A stretch of 64,000 nt of DNA, taken from an uncultured Rothia sp. GTDB taxonomy: Bacteria; Actinomycetota; Actinomycetes; Actinomycetales; Micrococcaceae. A program made the position numbers and the translations under genes. Of the stretch, positions 17,230-25,096 are shown in pieces. A model generated the notes under the pieces. That model was not told where the DNA came from. It made no database searches and saw only the letters and a list, made by a program, of their open reading frames with translations. The number at the start of each line of letters is the position of its first letter. Positions within the stretch are counted from its first letter, which is position 1. The stretch lies in the NCBI GenBank assembly GCA_946221065.1, contig CAMIIO010000001.1, positions 321,908 through 385,907 on the forward strand, in the 5' to 3' direction.

Positions 17230-17613
17230 GTGGCACGTGTGAAGCGCGCGGTTAACGCGCACAAGAAGCGCCGAGTAACACTTGATCGAGCATCCGGCTA
17301 CCGCGGACAGCGTTCGCGTCTGTACCGCAAGGCTAAAGAGCAGGTCACTCACTCACTGGTGTACAGCTACGACCACCGTCGTAAAAAGAAGGGTGACTTC
17401 CGCCGTCTGTGGATTCAGCGTATTAACGCTGCTGCACGCGCTGAAGGCCTCACCTACAACCGCTTCATTCAGGGCCTAAAGGCTGCTGAGGTTGAGGTTG
17501 ACCGTCGCATGCTTGCAGAGCTTGCTGTAAACGAGCCTGCGGCTTTCTCGGCACTCGTTGAAATTGCTAAGAATAACTTGCCTGAGGACACTTCCGCTCC
17601 TAAGGCTGCATAA
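17230..17613 (+). CDS. rplT: Ribosomal protein L20
   Basis: A 127-residue 50S assembly protein, with the basic N-terminal helix (ARVKRAVNAHKKRR) and the globular RNA-binding C-domain (LWIQRINAAARAEGLTYNRFIQGL). GTG start with GAAGGAG upstream. L20 represses its own operon in E. coli and B. subtilis, so it is a candidate ligand for the leader in front of infC. A strong terminator follows the stop. Confidence 0.97.
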   Translation: MARVKRAVNAHKKRRVTLDRASGYRGQRSRLYRKAKEQVTHSLVYSYDHRRKKKGDFRRLWIQRINAAARAEGLTYNRFIQGLKAAEVEVDRRMLAELAVNEPAAFSALVEIAKNNLPEDTSAPKAA

Positions 17614-17629
17614 TTCTTTGTAGTTGAGT

Positions 17630-17675
17630 AAGAACGCTCCAGATCCCGCAGGGGATATGGGGCGTTCTTGTGTTT
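17630..17675 (+). terminator. Rho-independent terminator of the infC operon
   Basis: AAGAACGCTCC (17630-17640) pairs with GGGGCGTTCTT (17659-17669) with one G-U, and an inner GATCCC/GGGGAT stem extends it; a T-rich stretch follows. Confidence 0.8.
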
Positions 17676-17708
17676 AACCCGTCATATCTTTTGACCCTAT
17701 AACTCGGG

Positions 17709-17721
17709 TAGAGTAGGGCTC
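17709..17721 (+). promoter_or_regulatory. -10 box of a leaderless methyltransferase transcript
   Basis: TAGAGT at 17709-17714 lies seven bases before the GTG at 17722, with no ribosome-binding site between. Confidence 0.5.
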
Positions 17722-18657
17722 GTGGATTTTAGAGAACGACTCAGTACCCCTGTCATCATGGAAAACCCGCACGCGGATCGCGTGAAGGATATTGCCGCGC
17801 TGGCTACCCGGCGCGGGCGGGCGAAGAAGAATCAGTTTTTGGTGGAGGGCCCGCAAGCTGTACGGGAGGCATTGAAGTTCCACTTGGACGAGCGCCCGCT
17901 GATAGATGCTGTATATATTACGGAGTCCGCTTTTGATCGCCATGACGATGTGGTGGATTTGATGGAAGCCGCGCACGGCACTCCCACCCCGGAAGCTGGA
18001 CGTAAGGTTTTTATGCGCATGGTGACCGACGAGGTGCTCGTTGCCATGGCGGAGTCGGTGTCTCCACAGGGGATTATTGCTGTTTCGTTCAAACTGGATG
18101 TGACCGAGGCCGATATTTTTGGTGCCGAGGGCATTAACCCGCGCTTGGTTGCCGTGCTGACCCGGGTGCAGGATCCGGGGAACGCCGGCACTATTGTACG
18201 CGCTGCTGATGCTGCCGGGGCGGATCTTATTGTAACGACTAAGGGCTCGGTAGATTTATATAATCCTAAGACGGTACGTTCCACTGCCGGGTCGATTTTT
18301 CATGTGCCGGTGATTCAGGGGATTGACCTTGAGGAATTTGCTGAGGACGCCAAGGCACAGGGCATTGGCGTGTTAGCTGCCGATGGCTACGGAAATGTGA
18401 ACCTGGATGACCTTTCGGACGCCGCAGCCGCGCGTCGTCTGGGTGCAGATTTAGAGAGCAGGCCTAAGTACGATTTAGCGCAAAAGACGATGTGGCTCTT
18501 TGGCAATGAGGCTCAGGGGCTAACCCATGAAGAGAAATCAGTGGCGAATGCCAAGGTTGCCGTTCCGGTGCATGGCTCTGCCGAGTCCTTGAACGTGAGT
18601 ATGGCGGCGGCAATTTGTCTGTATGCTTCGGCTCGGGCAATAACACGCGCTCAGTAG
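17722..18657 (+). CDS. TrmH-family (SPOUT) RNA 2'-O-ribose methyltransferase
   Basis: A 311-residue methyltransferase for a 23S rRNA or tRNA ribose. An N-terminal substrate-binding domain (about residues 15-110, with KNQFLVEGPQAVREAL) precedes the trefoil-knot catalytic domain. The three SPOUT motifs are visible: PGNAGTIVRAADAAGAD, LFGNEAQGL and SLNVSMAAAICLY. The gene lies downstream of rplT, a location where many bacteria carry an SpoU/TsnR-like methylase. Which nucleotide is modified is not shown. The promoter suggests a leaderless message. Confidence 0.85.
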   Translation: MDFRERLSTPVIMENPHADRVKDIAALATRRGRAKKNQFLVEGPQAVREALKFHLDERPLIDAVYITESAFDRHDDVVDLMEAAHGTPTPEAGRKVFMRMVTDEVLVAMAESVSPQGIIAVSFKLDVTEADIFGAEGINPRLVAVLTRVQDPGNAGTIVRAADAAGADLIVTTKGSVDLYNPKTVRSTAGSIFHVPVIQGIDLEEFAEDAKAQGIGVLAADGYGNVNLDDLSDAAAARRLGADLESRPKYDLAQKTMWLFGNEAQGLTHEEKSVANAKVAVPVHGSAESLNVSMAAAICLYASARAITRAQ

Positions 18658-18673
18658 TCAGGTGTCAGGTGGC

Positions 18674-19105
18674 ATGAGCGATTTCCCGACGTCGTCGAGC
18701 GAGTTTTCGGTGCAGGTGGTGGGCGCGGCGATTGTTGATTCGCTGAGCTTACCGTCCCAGCTATTGGTGGCACGCCGGAGCGCGCCGGCGGTGTTGGCTG
18801 GGCTGTGGGAGTTTCCCGGTGGCAAGGTGGAGCCGGGGGAGTCGTGCGAACAGGCGCTACTGCGTGAATTACGGGAAGAGCTGGGAGTCTTGGCACGTTT
18901 GGGCGCTGAAGTACCGGGGCCTCACGCGCAGGGCTGGCGGCTAAACGAGAAAGCGGCGATGCGCGTGTTTTGGGCGGAGATTATCGACGGCGTGCCGGCA
19001 CCGTTGGAGGATCATAGCGAGCTACGGTGGGTTCTGTTAGATGAATCAGTATTAGAGCTGGAGTGGATTCCTGCAGATTTCCCGATCGTTGAAGCATTGC
19101 GTTGA
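18674..19105 (+). CDS. MutT-like Nudix hydrolase (probable 8-oxo-dGTP diphosphatase)
   Basis: A 143-residue Nudix protein with the complete box GGKVEPGESCEQALLREL ending REELGV, preceded by LLVARRSAPAVLAGLWEFP, which resembles the MutT substrate-binding region. MutT-type enzymes hydrolyse oxidised nucleotides to prevent mutation; sanitation of 8-oxo-dGTP is likely, not shown. The ATG at 18674 is used; a GTG at 18662 would add four residues and neither start has an ideal ribosome site. Its last codons and stop are part of the left arm of a hairpin. Confidence 0.8.
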   Translation: MSDFPTSSSEFSVQVVGAAIVDSLSLPSQLLVARRSAPAVLAGLWEFPGGKVEPGESCEQALLRELREELGVLARLGAEVPGPHAQGWRLNEKAAMRVFWAEIIDGVPAPLEDHSELRWVLLDESVLELEWIPADFPIVEALR

Positions 19106-19162
19106 GGTGCCAACTGGAGCTGAAAAGCCGGCGACTTTCAGCCATAGTTGACACCTCAACGC
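19099..19162. terminator. Long hairpin between Nudix gene and convergent aldehyde dehydrogenase (GTTGAGG-type repeat)
   Basis: GCGTTGAGGTGCCAACT (19099-19115) pairs with AGTTGACACCTCAACGC (19146-19162) with a single G-U or mismatch. An inner GCTGAAA/TTTCAGC stem continues the structure. A similar element with the same GTTGAGGYG ends follows tyrS (63836-63897). Confidence 0.65.
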
Positions 19163-19170
19163 AGAGCGGG

Positions 19171-20592
19171 CTAGCCGTTAATAACCTGCGGAGCACCCAA
19201 GTGCTTCAGACCTTCCACGCCAAATTCCAGACCGTAGCCGGACTGCTTCTGACCGCCAAAAGGAATCCGGGGGTCGATAGCTCCGTGGTTGTTAATCCAG
19301 GTGGTGCCCGCCTCAATAAGCGCGGCAACCTCGCGGGCGCGCTCGCGGTTCGAAGACCATACAGAGGAGCCGAGGGCTTCTTCAATCTTGTTAGCTTCTT
19401 CGATAGCCCAATCCAAATCCGTGTATCGGATGATAGGTAACGCGGGGCCGAATTGTTCGGTGAGTACCAGCGGGTTATCGGGGTCAATATCGGCGATGAG
19501 GGTGGTGGGATAGAAGTTACCGGGCGCGTCATAATCGGGGTTAGCTCCAATGAGCACACGGGCACCGGAATCTACTGCTGCCTTCACCAAATCATCCACA
19601 ATCTTAAACTGATCCGCATTTTGAACCGGACCAAGGACGTTGTTTTCGTCCAAACCATCACCCATGGGCATGTTCTTTGCTACCTCGGTTAGAGCCTCGC
19701 AGACCTCGTCGTACACGGAATCGTGAACGTAGAGACGCTTGAGTGCGGCGCAGGTTTGGCCGGTATTGAGGAATGCACCCCAGAAGAGTGTTTCGGCGTG
19801 TTCTTTGACATCAAAGTCGTCAAGGACAATTCCGGCATCGTTTCCGCCCAGTTCCATGGTGACGCGCTTGACGTTAGAGGCCGATGCTTCAATGATTTTC
19901 TTGCCGGTGGGAGTGGAGCCGGTGAACATAATCTTGCGGATATCCGGGTGGGTCGTGAGCGCGGTGGTTGCTTCACGGTCGGTCACTAGGATCTGCAAAA
20001 CGCCCTCGGGTAGAACTGAGTTCAGTACATAAACTAGGGCAAGAACGCTAAGCGGGGTGGAGCTAGAAGGCTTCATAACTACGGTGTTGCCCATACGTAG
20101 CGCAGGAATAATCTGCCAGATGGAGATCATCATGGGCCAGTTCCAGGGACCAATGGCACCGACGACGCCGATTGGGCGGTATTCGAGAGTTGCGTAGGTT
20201 TCGCCGTCGTCAACAACTACTTCGGGCTTGAGCTCAAAGCCTGCGGTGGCGCGAGTCCAAGAGACACAGGCACCCACTTCAAAACGGGCGTTGGGGCCGT
20301 TGAGGGGCTTACCTTGCTCGCGAGAAAGCAACTGGGCGAGAGGCTCTGCTGTTTTCTCGATGGCGTCGGCTACCTTATTGAGGTAGTCGGAGCGTTCCGC
20401 GTGGCTGAGTTTGCCCCATTCTTTCTGCTTCTTCTTAGCAATATCGACGGCGTTGTTGAGCTCATCGACGCCGGCGATTTGCACGTAACCCACGGTTTCG
20501 TCGGTGGAGGGGTTCGGGATGGCTTTGCCGGAATTATCGTTGCCGCCGATAGCGTCGAGAAGTTCTTCGTAGGTGGTGGGTAGGTCGGTCAT
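19171..20592 (-). CDS. NAD(P)-dependent aldehyde dehydrogenase, possibly succinic semialdehyde dehydrogenase
   Basis: A 473-residue member of the ALDH superfamily. The catalytic Cys is in NTGQTCAALKRLYVH, the general-base Glu in VTMELGGND, and IGPWNWPM, KPSSSTPLS and FTGSTPTG line the cofactor site. The substrate is not fixed by the motifs. Because it is transcribed with the FAD monooxygenase, and the divergent operon ends in an aldolase expected to release succinic semialdehyde, oxidation of that product to succinate is a reasonable guess. Start placed at the ATG at 20592 (MTDLPTTYEELL), 11 codons inside the longest frame. Confidence 0.8.
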   Translation of the reverse strand: MTDLPTTYEELLDAIGGNDNSGKAIPNPSTDETVGYVQIAGVDELNNAVDIAKKKQKEWGKLSHAERSDYLNKVADAIEKTAEPLAQLLSREQGKPLNGPNARFEVGACVSWTRATAGFELKPEVVVDDGETYATLEYRPIGVVGAIGPWNWPMMISIWQIIPALRMGNTVVMKPSSSTPLSVLALVYVLNSVLPEGVLQILVTDREATTALTTHPDIRKIMFTGSTPTGKKIIEASASNVKRVTMELGGNDAGIVLDDFDVKEHAETLFWGAFLNTGQTCAALKRLYVHDSVYDEVCEALTEVAKNMPMGDGLDENNVLGPVQNADQFKIVDDLVKAAVDSGARVLIGANPDYDAPGNFYPTTLIADIDPDNPLVLTEQFGPALPIIRYTDLDWAIEEANKIEEALGSSVWSSNRERAREVAALIEAGTTWINNHGAIDPRIPFGGQKQSGYGLEFGVEGLKHLGAPQVING

Positions 20593-20648
20593 GTTTTCAC
20601 TTTCTTCTAAAATTGTATAGTGCAAGCCACAAAACTATGGAGTTAAGA

Positions 20649-22547
20649 TTATTCGTTCAGTGCCCCAAGTGCCAACGCCCCATCAAAAAATGCGCTGATT
20701 CCCGCAAAATCATCCAGCGGAAGTACCGCGGCAACGTATTGATCCGGGCGCACAATCACCACCGCACCATCACGGCTAATCTCACGCTCATCAAAAATAT
20801 CCTCATCCGGTAAGGTGGCGTAAATCTTCTCCCAATACTCAACGCCCAGCTTGCCCGTGAGCGGACGGAACGCCGCCGGGACGTCCTGAATATCAAAGCT
20901 GGTGTGCTCCTGCTGGAAGATGACGTTCGGTTCAATCACGGCAGAAAAATCATCCCCCTCCCGGCGGTACTTCACAAACGGCGAGGCGGGATTGTCCACC
21001 ATAAATTCAGCCAAGCGAGAGAGCTTAGAGTCGGCATCGCCTGGTGCTGCCGCATCGGCAAAAGCATAGAAGCGGTAGCGCCCATCCGCCTTATGCTCAT
21101 GCCCCAAATGAACCGGGTAAGCATCGCAACGACGATTCACTCGCGCCGAATGAAAACGCTTGCCCACCGGGAACCCAGCTGCCAGTGCTTGATGCTCGGT
21201 GCCTCCGGTAATCATCGAAGGCTTATACTCGGTCATAAATCCTGCGGGAAACTCGGCAGTCTTCACATAGAAGTCCTCCAAATAGGAAGGGTCGGGGAGC
21301 TGATCGGCAGGGGTTGCCATCAGCGTAGACCACTCGCGGTCAAAATCAATGAGATTCTGCGCAACCTCCTGCCGCTCTTCCGAATAGGTATCTAACAGTG
21401 CCTCCGGCGCGCGCCCGGTAAGAACCTGTCCCAATTTCCAAGCAATATTCCAGCCGTCCTGCATAGACACGTTCATTCCCTGACCAGCCTTTGCCGAGTG
21501 CGTATGGCAGGCGTCGCCGGTAATAAAGACGCGCGGACAACGCTCACCGCGCTCGCTGTCGATGTTATCGAAATGGTCGGTGAGGCGGTGTCCCACCTCG
21601 TACACCGAATGCCACGGTACTTCGAGCACATCTAGGGTGTAAGGGGTCAAGATCTTGTTGGCGCGATCAATGATTTCCTCAAGCGTAGTTTCACGAACCT
21701 TATGGTTGTCATCGAGTGGAACCTCACCCAAATCAACATAAATACGGCAGAGATGCCCACCCTCGCGAGGAATATGCAGAATAGAACCGTGCTTGGAGCT
21801 GATCGCACATTTAGTGCGCAAATCAGGGAAGTCGGTATTAGCTATCACGTCCATCACGCCCCAGGCATGGTTAGACGCATCGCCTTCTAGCCTGCGCCCA
21901 ATGGCACGGCGAACCCCGCTGCGAGCACCATCGCAGCCCACCACGTACTTAGCAGAAATGGTGCGTTCTTGCCCGGAGCGTTCGCCGTCCACGTACCTGA
22001 TGCACACCTTCACGGGGTATTCTTCGCCTTCTTCAACGGTGAGGTCAAGAAATTCAACGCCGTAATCGGGTTCAATTCTGCCGGGGGAGCGCAGCGCAAA
22101 TTCGCGGAAGTAATCGAGCACGCGCGCCTGGTTCACAATGAGGTGCGGGAATTCGGAAATATGATGGGGGTCGTCCGGAGTGCGTGCCGTGCGAATAATG
22201 TGCTCGGGATGTTCGGGATCCGGTTTCCAGAAGCACATCTCGGTAATGTGGTACGCCTCGCGGATAATTTCGTCGGCAAATTCAAAAGCCTGAAATGTTT
22301 CCACCGAGCGGGCCTGAATCCCGTCAGCCTGCCCTAATGGAAGGCGACCGGGACGGCGTTCAATCATCCGGGTATTGACGTCGGGGAACTGGGAGAGCTG
22401 AGCGGCGGCAATCATACCAGCGGGACCCGAACCGACGATGAGCACATCCATCTGCTCGGGAAGGTCAAGCGAGCGGTTGATGCCGTACCCGGCGGCGTTT
22501 TCTACGCGCGGATCGATAGAGATATAGCCGTGTTGGTGAAAATGCAT
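20649..22547 (-). CDS. FAD-dependent aromatic hydroxylase (phenol 2-monooxygenase / 3-hydroxybenzoate 4-monooxygenase family)
   Basis: A 632-residue single-component flavoprotein hydroxylase. The FAD dinucleotide-binding site is VLIVGSGPAGMIAAAQL near residue 35, the second FAD motif VVGCDGARSGVRRAIG, and the ribityl-binding GDACHTHSAKAGQGMN. The final 200 residues match the thioredoxin-like dimerisation domain of this family. It adds a hydroxyl ortho to an existing phenolic group using NAD(P)H and O2. In this cluster it may make homoprotocatechuate or a related catechol, replacing the usual two-component HpaBC; the real substrate is unknown. GATGAGGA precedes the ATG. A 33-codon ORF lies upstream in the same direction. 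Confidence 0.85.
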   Translation of the reverse strand: MHFHQHGYISIDPRVENAAGYGINRSLDLPEQMDVLIVGSGPAGMIAAAQLSQFPDVNTRMIERRPGRLPLGQADGIQARSVETFQAFEFADEIIREAYHITEMCFWKPDPEHPEHIIRTARTPDDPHHISEFPHLIVNQARVLDYFREFALRSPGRIEPDYGVEFLDLTVEEGEEYPVKVCIRYVDGERSGQERTISAKYVVGCDGARSGVRRAIGRRLEGDASNHAWGVMDVIANTDFPDLRTKCAISSKHGSILHIPREGGHLCRIYVDLGEVPLDDNHKVRETTLEEIIDRANKILTPYTLDVLEVPWHSVYEVGHRLTDHFDNIDSERGERCPRVFITGDACHTHSAKAGQGMNVSMQDGWNIAWKLGQVLTGRAPEALLDTYSEERQEVAQNLIDFDREWSTLMATPADQLPDPSYLEDFYVKTAEFPAGFMTEYKPSMITGGTEHQALAAGFPVGKRFHSARVNRRCDAYPVHLGHEHKADGRYRFYAFADAAAPGDADSKLSRLAEFMVDNPASPFVKYRREGDDFSAVIEPNVIFQQEHTSFDIQDVPAAFRPLTGKLGVEYWEKIYATLPDEDIFDEREISRDGAVVIVRPDQYVAAVLPLDDFAGISAFFDGALALGALNE

Positions 22548-22709
22548 GGTGTTTTCCTCATCTTTTCCACAGGATAAAAGGGCGGTATGTAGAGAGTTTT
22601 AAGAGTGTGTCGCGTGTTTCTGACAGCTGACTGGTTGAAACGGCAATGTACTTATGAAGAGAAAATCGAAGGTAAGCCCGATGGACGTTGTATGGCGGGA
22701 AGAGGCATA

Positions 22710-22811
22710 TTATTCGATGATGGTTTCGGCAATGACTTTGCGTTGTTCTTTGCGTGGGGCAACCGTGCGGAGGATAGCGGATGCGGTGGTGGGGTCGTGG
22801 TGTTGGTTCAT
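22710..22811 (-). CDS. Putative 33-residue small protein or leader peptide upstream of the FAD hydroxylase
   Basis: ATG at 22811 with an excellent AGGAG seven bases upstream, reading MNQHHDPTTASAIL, then a basic helix-like RTVAPRKEQRKVIAETIIE and TAA. No homologue is recognised. It is the first possible translation product of the minus-strand transcript and leaves a 162-base spacer before the hydroxylase. The strong ribosome site argues against chance; a regulatory peptide or a small functional protein are both possible. Confidence 0.4.
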   Translation of the reverse strand: MNQHHDPTTASAILRTVAPRKEQRKVIAETIIE

Positions 22812-22925
22812 TGGCAAAACTCCTGACCTGGCAACATGCTGTGACTTGCGTTACTTGAATACCTATGGTGGAATAATATACGATTTCAGATAATATTCAA
22901 GAGATTTAATGACGAGGGTCACAAA
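22812..22925. promoter_or_regulatory. Divergent promoter/operator region of the aromatic catabolism cluster
   Basis: CTTGAATA (22854-22861) and TATTCAAG (22894-22901) form an eight-base inverted repeat around an AT-rich centre with GAATAATATACG. TTGAAT within the left arm could be a -35 for the plus-strand operon. The region separates the hydroxylase from the FAH-RraA operon, so one regulator (probably the GntR protein encoded in the operon) could control both. Confidence 0.4.
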
Positions 22926-24419
22926 ATGGTCAGTTTGAATCCGCAAGAAATCCGAACCGCAACCGGCAAAATTATTGCCATCCACGTAGCCTATGAATCT
23001 CGCGCAGCACAGCGCGGACGTCGCCCCACACAGCCCTCCTACTTTTTAAAACCCACCAGCTCACTCTCCTTTAGCGGGGATTCCGTAGAACGCCCCGAAG
23101 GCACCGAACTTATGGCGTTTGAGGGAGAAATCGCACTGATTATCGGTAAGACAGCACGCAACGTGCCTATCGAAGAAGCCTGGTCGCACGTCGGCTATGT
23201 GACAGCCTCCAACGACCTAGGGGTTTATGATTACCGCGCCGCGGACAAGGGATCCAACCTGCGATCCAAGGGGCGTGACGGTTACACCCCGATCGGCCCC
23301 GAACTCATCGACGCCAGCAAAGTGAGCCCAGAGAACTTACGGATTCGCACCTGGGTTGACGGCGAACTACGCCAGGAAGACACCACCGCTGCGCGTCACA
23401 TGATTTTCCCGCTGGAACAATTTATTGCCGATCTTTCTCAGCATATGACGCTAGAACCCGGAGACATCATTCTGACCGGCACGCCGGCTGGCTCCTCCGT
23501 CGTTACCCCAGGTCAAACCGTAGAAATCGAGATAGACGCTCCCGAAACGGACGAAAAACTGAGCTCCGGGAGGCTTATCACCCATATTATTGACGGCCCC
23601 GGAAACTTTAATCCCGAGATTGGCACGCTACCTTCCATCGACGATAAACAGCGCGAAGAGGCATGGGGATCCCGCGAAGAAGCCGGGCTACCCGTCAAAG
23701 CGCAACTCACCGACGAGCTGCGCGCCAAGCTCGAAAAAACGCCCACTGCCGGACTCTCCGCCCAGCTCCGCCAGCGCGGACTCAACAACGTCGTCATCGA
23801 AGGTGCGTACCCCCAGACTCCCGGTACCACAATGGTTGGCACCGCAAAAACTTTGCGCTTCGTCCCCAACCGCGAGGATCTGTTCAAAAAACACGGCGGT
23901 GGCTACAACGCCCAAAAACGCTGCTTTGATGCTGTTGCCCCTGGGGAGGTCATTGTGATTGAAGCCCGCGGTGAATCCGGTTCCGGAACCCTCGGAGACA
24001 TTCTTGCTCTGCGCGCCAAACATAACGGTGCCGCGGGTGTTGTGACCGATGGCAGTGTGCGCGATTACGCTGCCGTCAAAGAGATTGGGTTGCCCGTTTT
24101 TACCCAGGGTGCTCACCCCGCAGTTCTTGGTCGCAAACACGTGCCTTGGGAATCGGATGTCGCCATCGCCTGCGGCAACGTCACCGTGCTACCGGGCGAT
24201 ATTATCGTGGGCGACGACGACGGCGTGATCGTGATTCCGTTAGATATTGCAGAAGAGGTTGCCGACGCCGCGCTTGCCAAGGAACGTGAAGACGAATGGG
24301 TTGCCGAGCAGGTGGCCGCTGGTCATCCCGTAGATGGACTCTTTCCGCCGACCGGGCAGTGGAAGGATAAATATCAGCAGTTTCTCGCTCACCAAGATTC
24401 CGGCAAAGAAAGTAACTAG
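22926..24419 (+). CDS. FAH-domain / RraA-domain fusion protein (HpaG-like decarboxylase fused to RraA-like aldolase or decarboxylase)
   Basis: A 497-residue two-domain enzyme. Residues about 35-225 form a fumarylacetoacetate-hydrolase fold with the metal ligands Glu66 and Glu68 (FEGEIALIIG), Asp97 (SNDLGVYDYR) and the family's ILTGTPAG loop. A linker follows. Residues about 260-470 are an RraA-like domain with GTLGDILALRAKHNGAAG and the GSVRDYA Arg-Asp signature used by HMG/CHA aldolases and oxaloacetate decarboxylases. In E. coli, HpaG has two FAH domains and does decarboxylation and isomerisation of the ring-cleavage product; here RraA replaces the second half. It heads the operon, with GntR starting three bases after its stop. 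Confidence 0.8.
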   Translation: MVSLNPQEIRTATGKIIAIHVAYESRAAQRGRRPTQPSYFLKPTSSLSFSGDSVERPEGTELMAFEGEIALIIGKTARNVPIEEAWSHVGYVTASNDLGVYDYRAADKGSNLRSKGRDGYTPIGPELIDASKVSPENLRIRTWVDGELRQEDTTAARHMIFPLEQFIADLSQHMTLEPGDIILTGTPAGSSVVTPGQTVEIEIDAPETDEKLSSGRLITHIIDGPGNFNPEIGTLPSIDDKQREEAWGSREEAGLPVKAQLTDELRAKLEKTPTAGLSAQLRQRGLNNVVIEGAYPQTPGTTMVGTAKTLRFVPNREDLFKKHGGGYNAQKRCFDAVAPGEVIVIEARGESGSGTLGDILALRAKHNGAAGVVTDGSVRDYAAVKEIGLPVFTQGAHPAVLGRKHVPWESDVAIACGNVTVLPGDIIVGDDDGVIVIPLDIAEEVADAALAKEREDEWVAEQVAAGHPVDGLFPPTGQWKDKYQQFLAHQDSGKESN

Positions 24420-24421
24420 CC

Positions 24422-25075
24422 ATGTCTAAAGTCGATCAGGCATACCGCTGGATTAAGGAGCGCATTAAGAACGGTGAGTACACCCCCGGCTTTAGATTGG
24501 TTTTAGCCACCATTGCCGAGCAGCTTGATGTGTCGGTGGTTCCGGTGCGCGAAGCAATTAGGCAGCTCGAAGCCGAGGGATTAGTGACCTTTGAGCGTAA
24601 TGTCGGCGCAAGCGTGACCATGGTGGACGATGTGCAGTATCGCATTTCGATGCAGACCCTGGGCATCCTTGAAGCGGCAGCGACCGGATTAGCTTCCCGG
24701 TATCTTACCGAAGCAGATTTGGGGCAAGCTCGGTTACTTAATATGCAGATGGCCGACTGCCTTGCGCGATTCAATGCCCAAGAGTTCACTCGTCTTAACC
24801 ATCAGTTCCACCGGGTGCTATACGCTAAGTGCCCTAATGCCAGGTTGTGCGAACTCGCTGACCAGGAATGGGAGCGACTGTCTCATATCCGCGCCTCGTC
24901 TTTCTCTCAGATTCCTGAACGCGCTCACGAATCGGTGCGAGAACACGAGCATATCCTGGAGCTACTGACAGAAAATGCGCCCCCGGATGAGATTGAGCAG
25001 GCGGTTCGACAGCACCGCAATGCCACCCTTGAAGCCTTCCTATCCCTTAATCTACATAACCTTCAAACCGCTTAG
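24422..25075 (+). CDS. GntR-family (FadR subfamily, FCD domain) transcriptional regulator
   Basis: A 217-residue regulator. The N-terminal winged helix (about residues 5-70: EYTPGFRLVLATIAEQLDVSVVPVREAIRQLEAEG) is followed by an all-helical FCD ligand-binding domain with the metal-binding pattern of Asp/His residues (NHQFHRVLY, HEHILELL, VRQHRNATL). It most likely controls this operon in response to an aromatic acid or pathway intermediate. It lies between the first and second enzyme genes, only three bases after the fusion gene. Confidence 0.88.
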   Translation: MSKVDQAYRWIKERIKNGEYTPGFRLVLATIAEQLDVSVVPVREAIRQLEAEGLVTFERNVGASVTMVDDVQYRISMQTLGILEAAATGLASRYLTEADLGQARLLNMQMADCLARFNAQEFTRLNHQFHRVLYAKCPNARLCELADQEWERLSHIRASSFSQIPERAHESVREHEHILELLTENAPPDEIEQAVRQHRNATLEAFLSLNLHNLQTA

Positions 25076-25096
25076 ATTACTGCCAAGGAGATCACC

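Noticed and set aside
22605..22893. Plus-strand ORFs in the divergent region before the FAH-RraA gene
   Set aside because: They oppose the small minus-strand ORF, end before the promoter and show no family or ribosome site.
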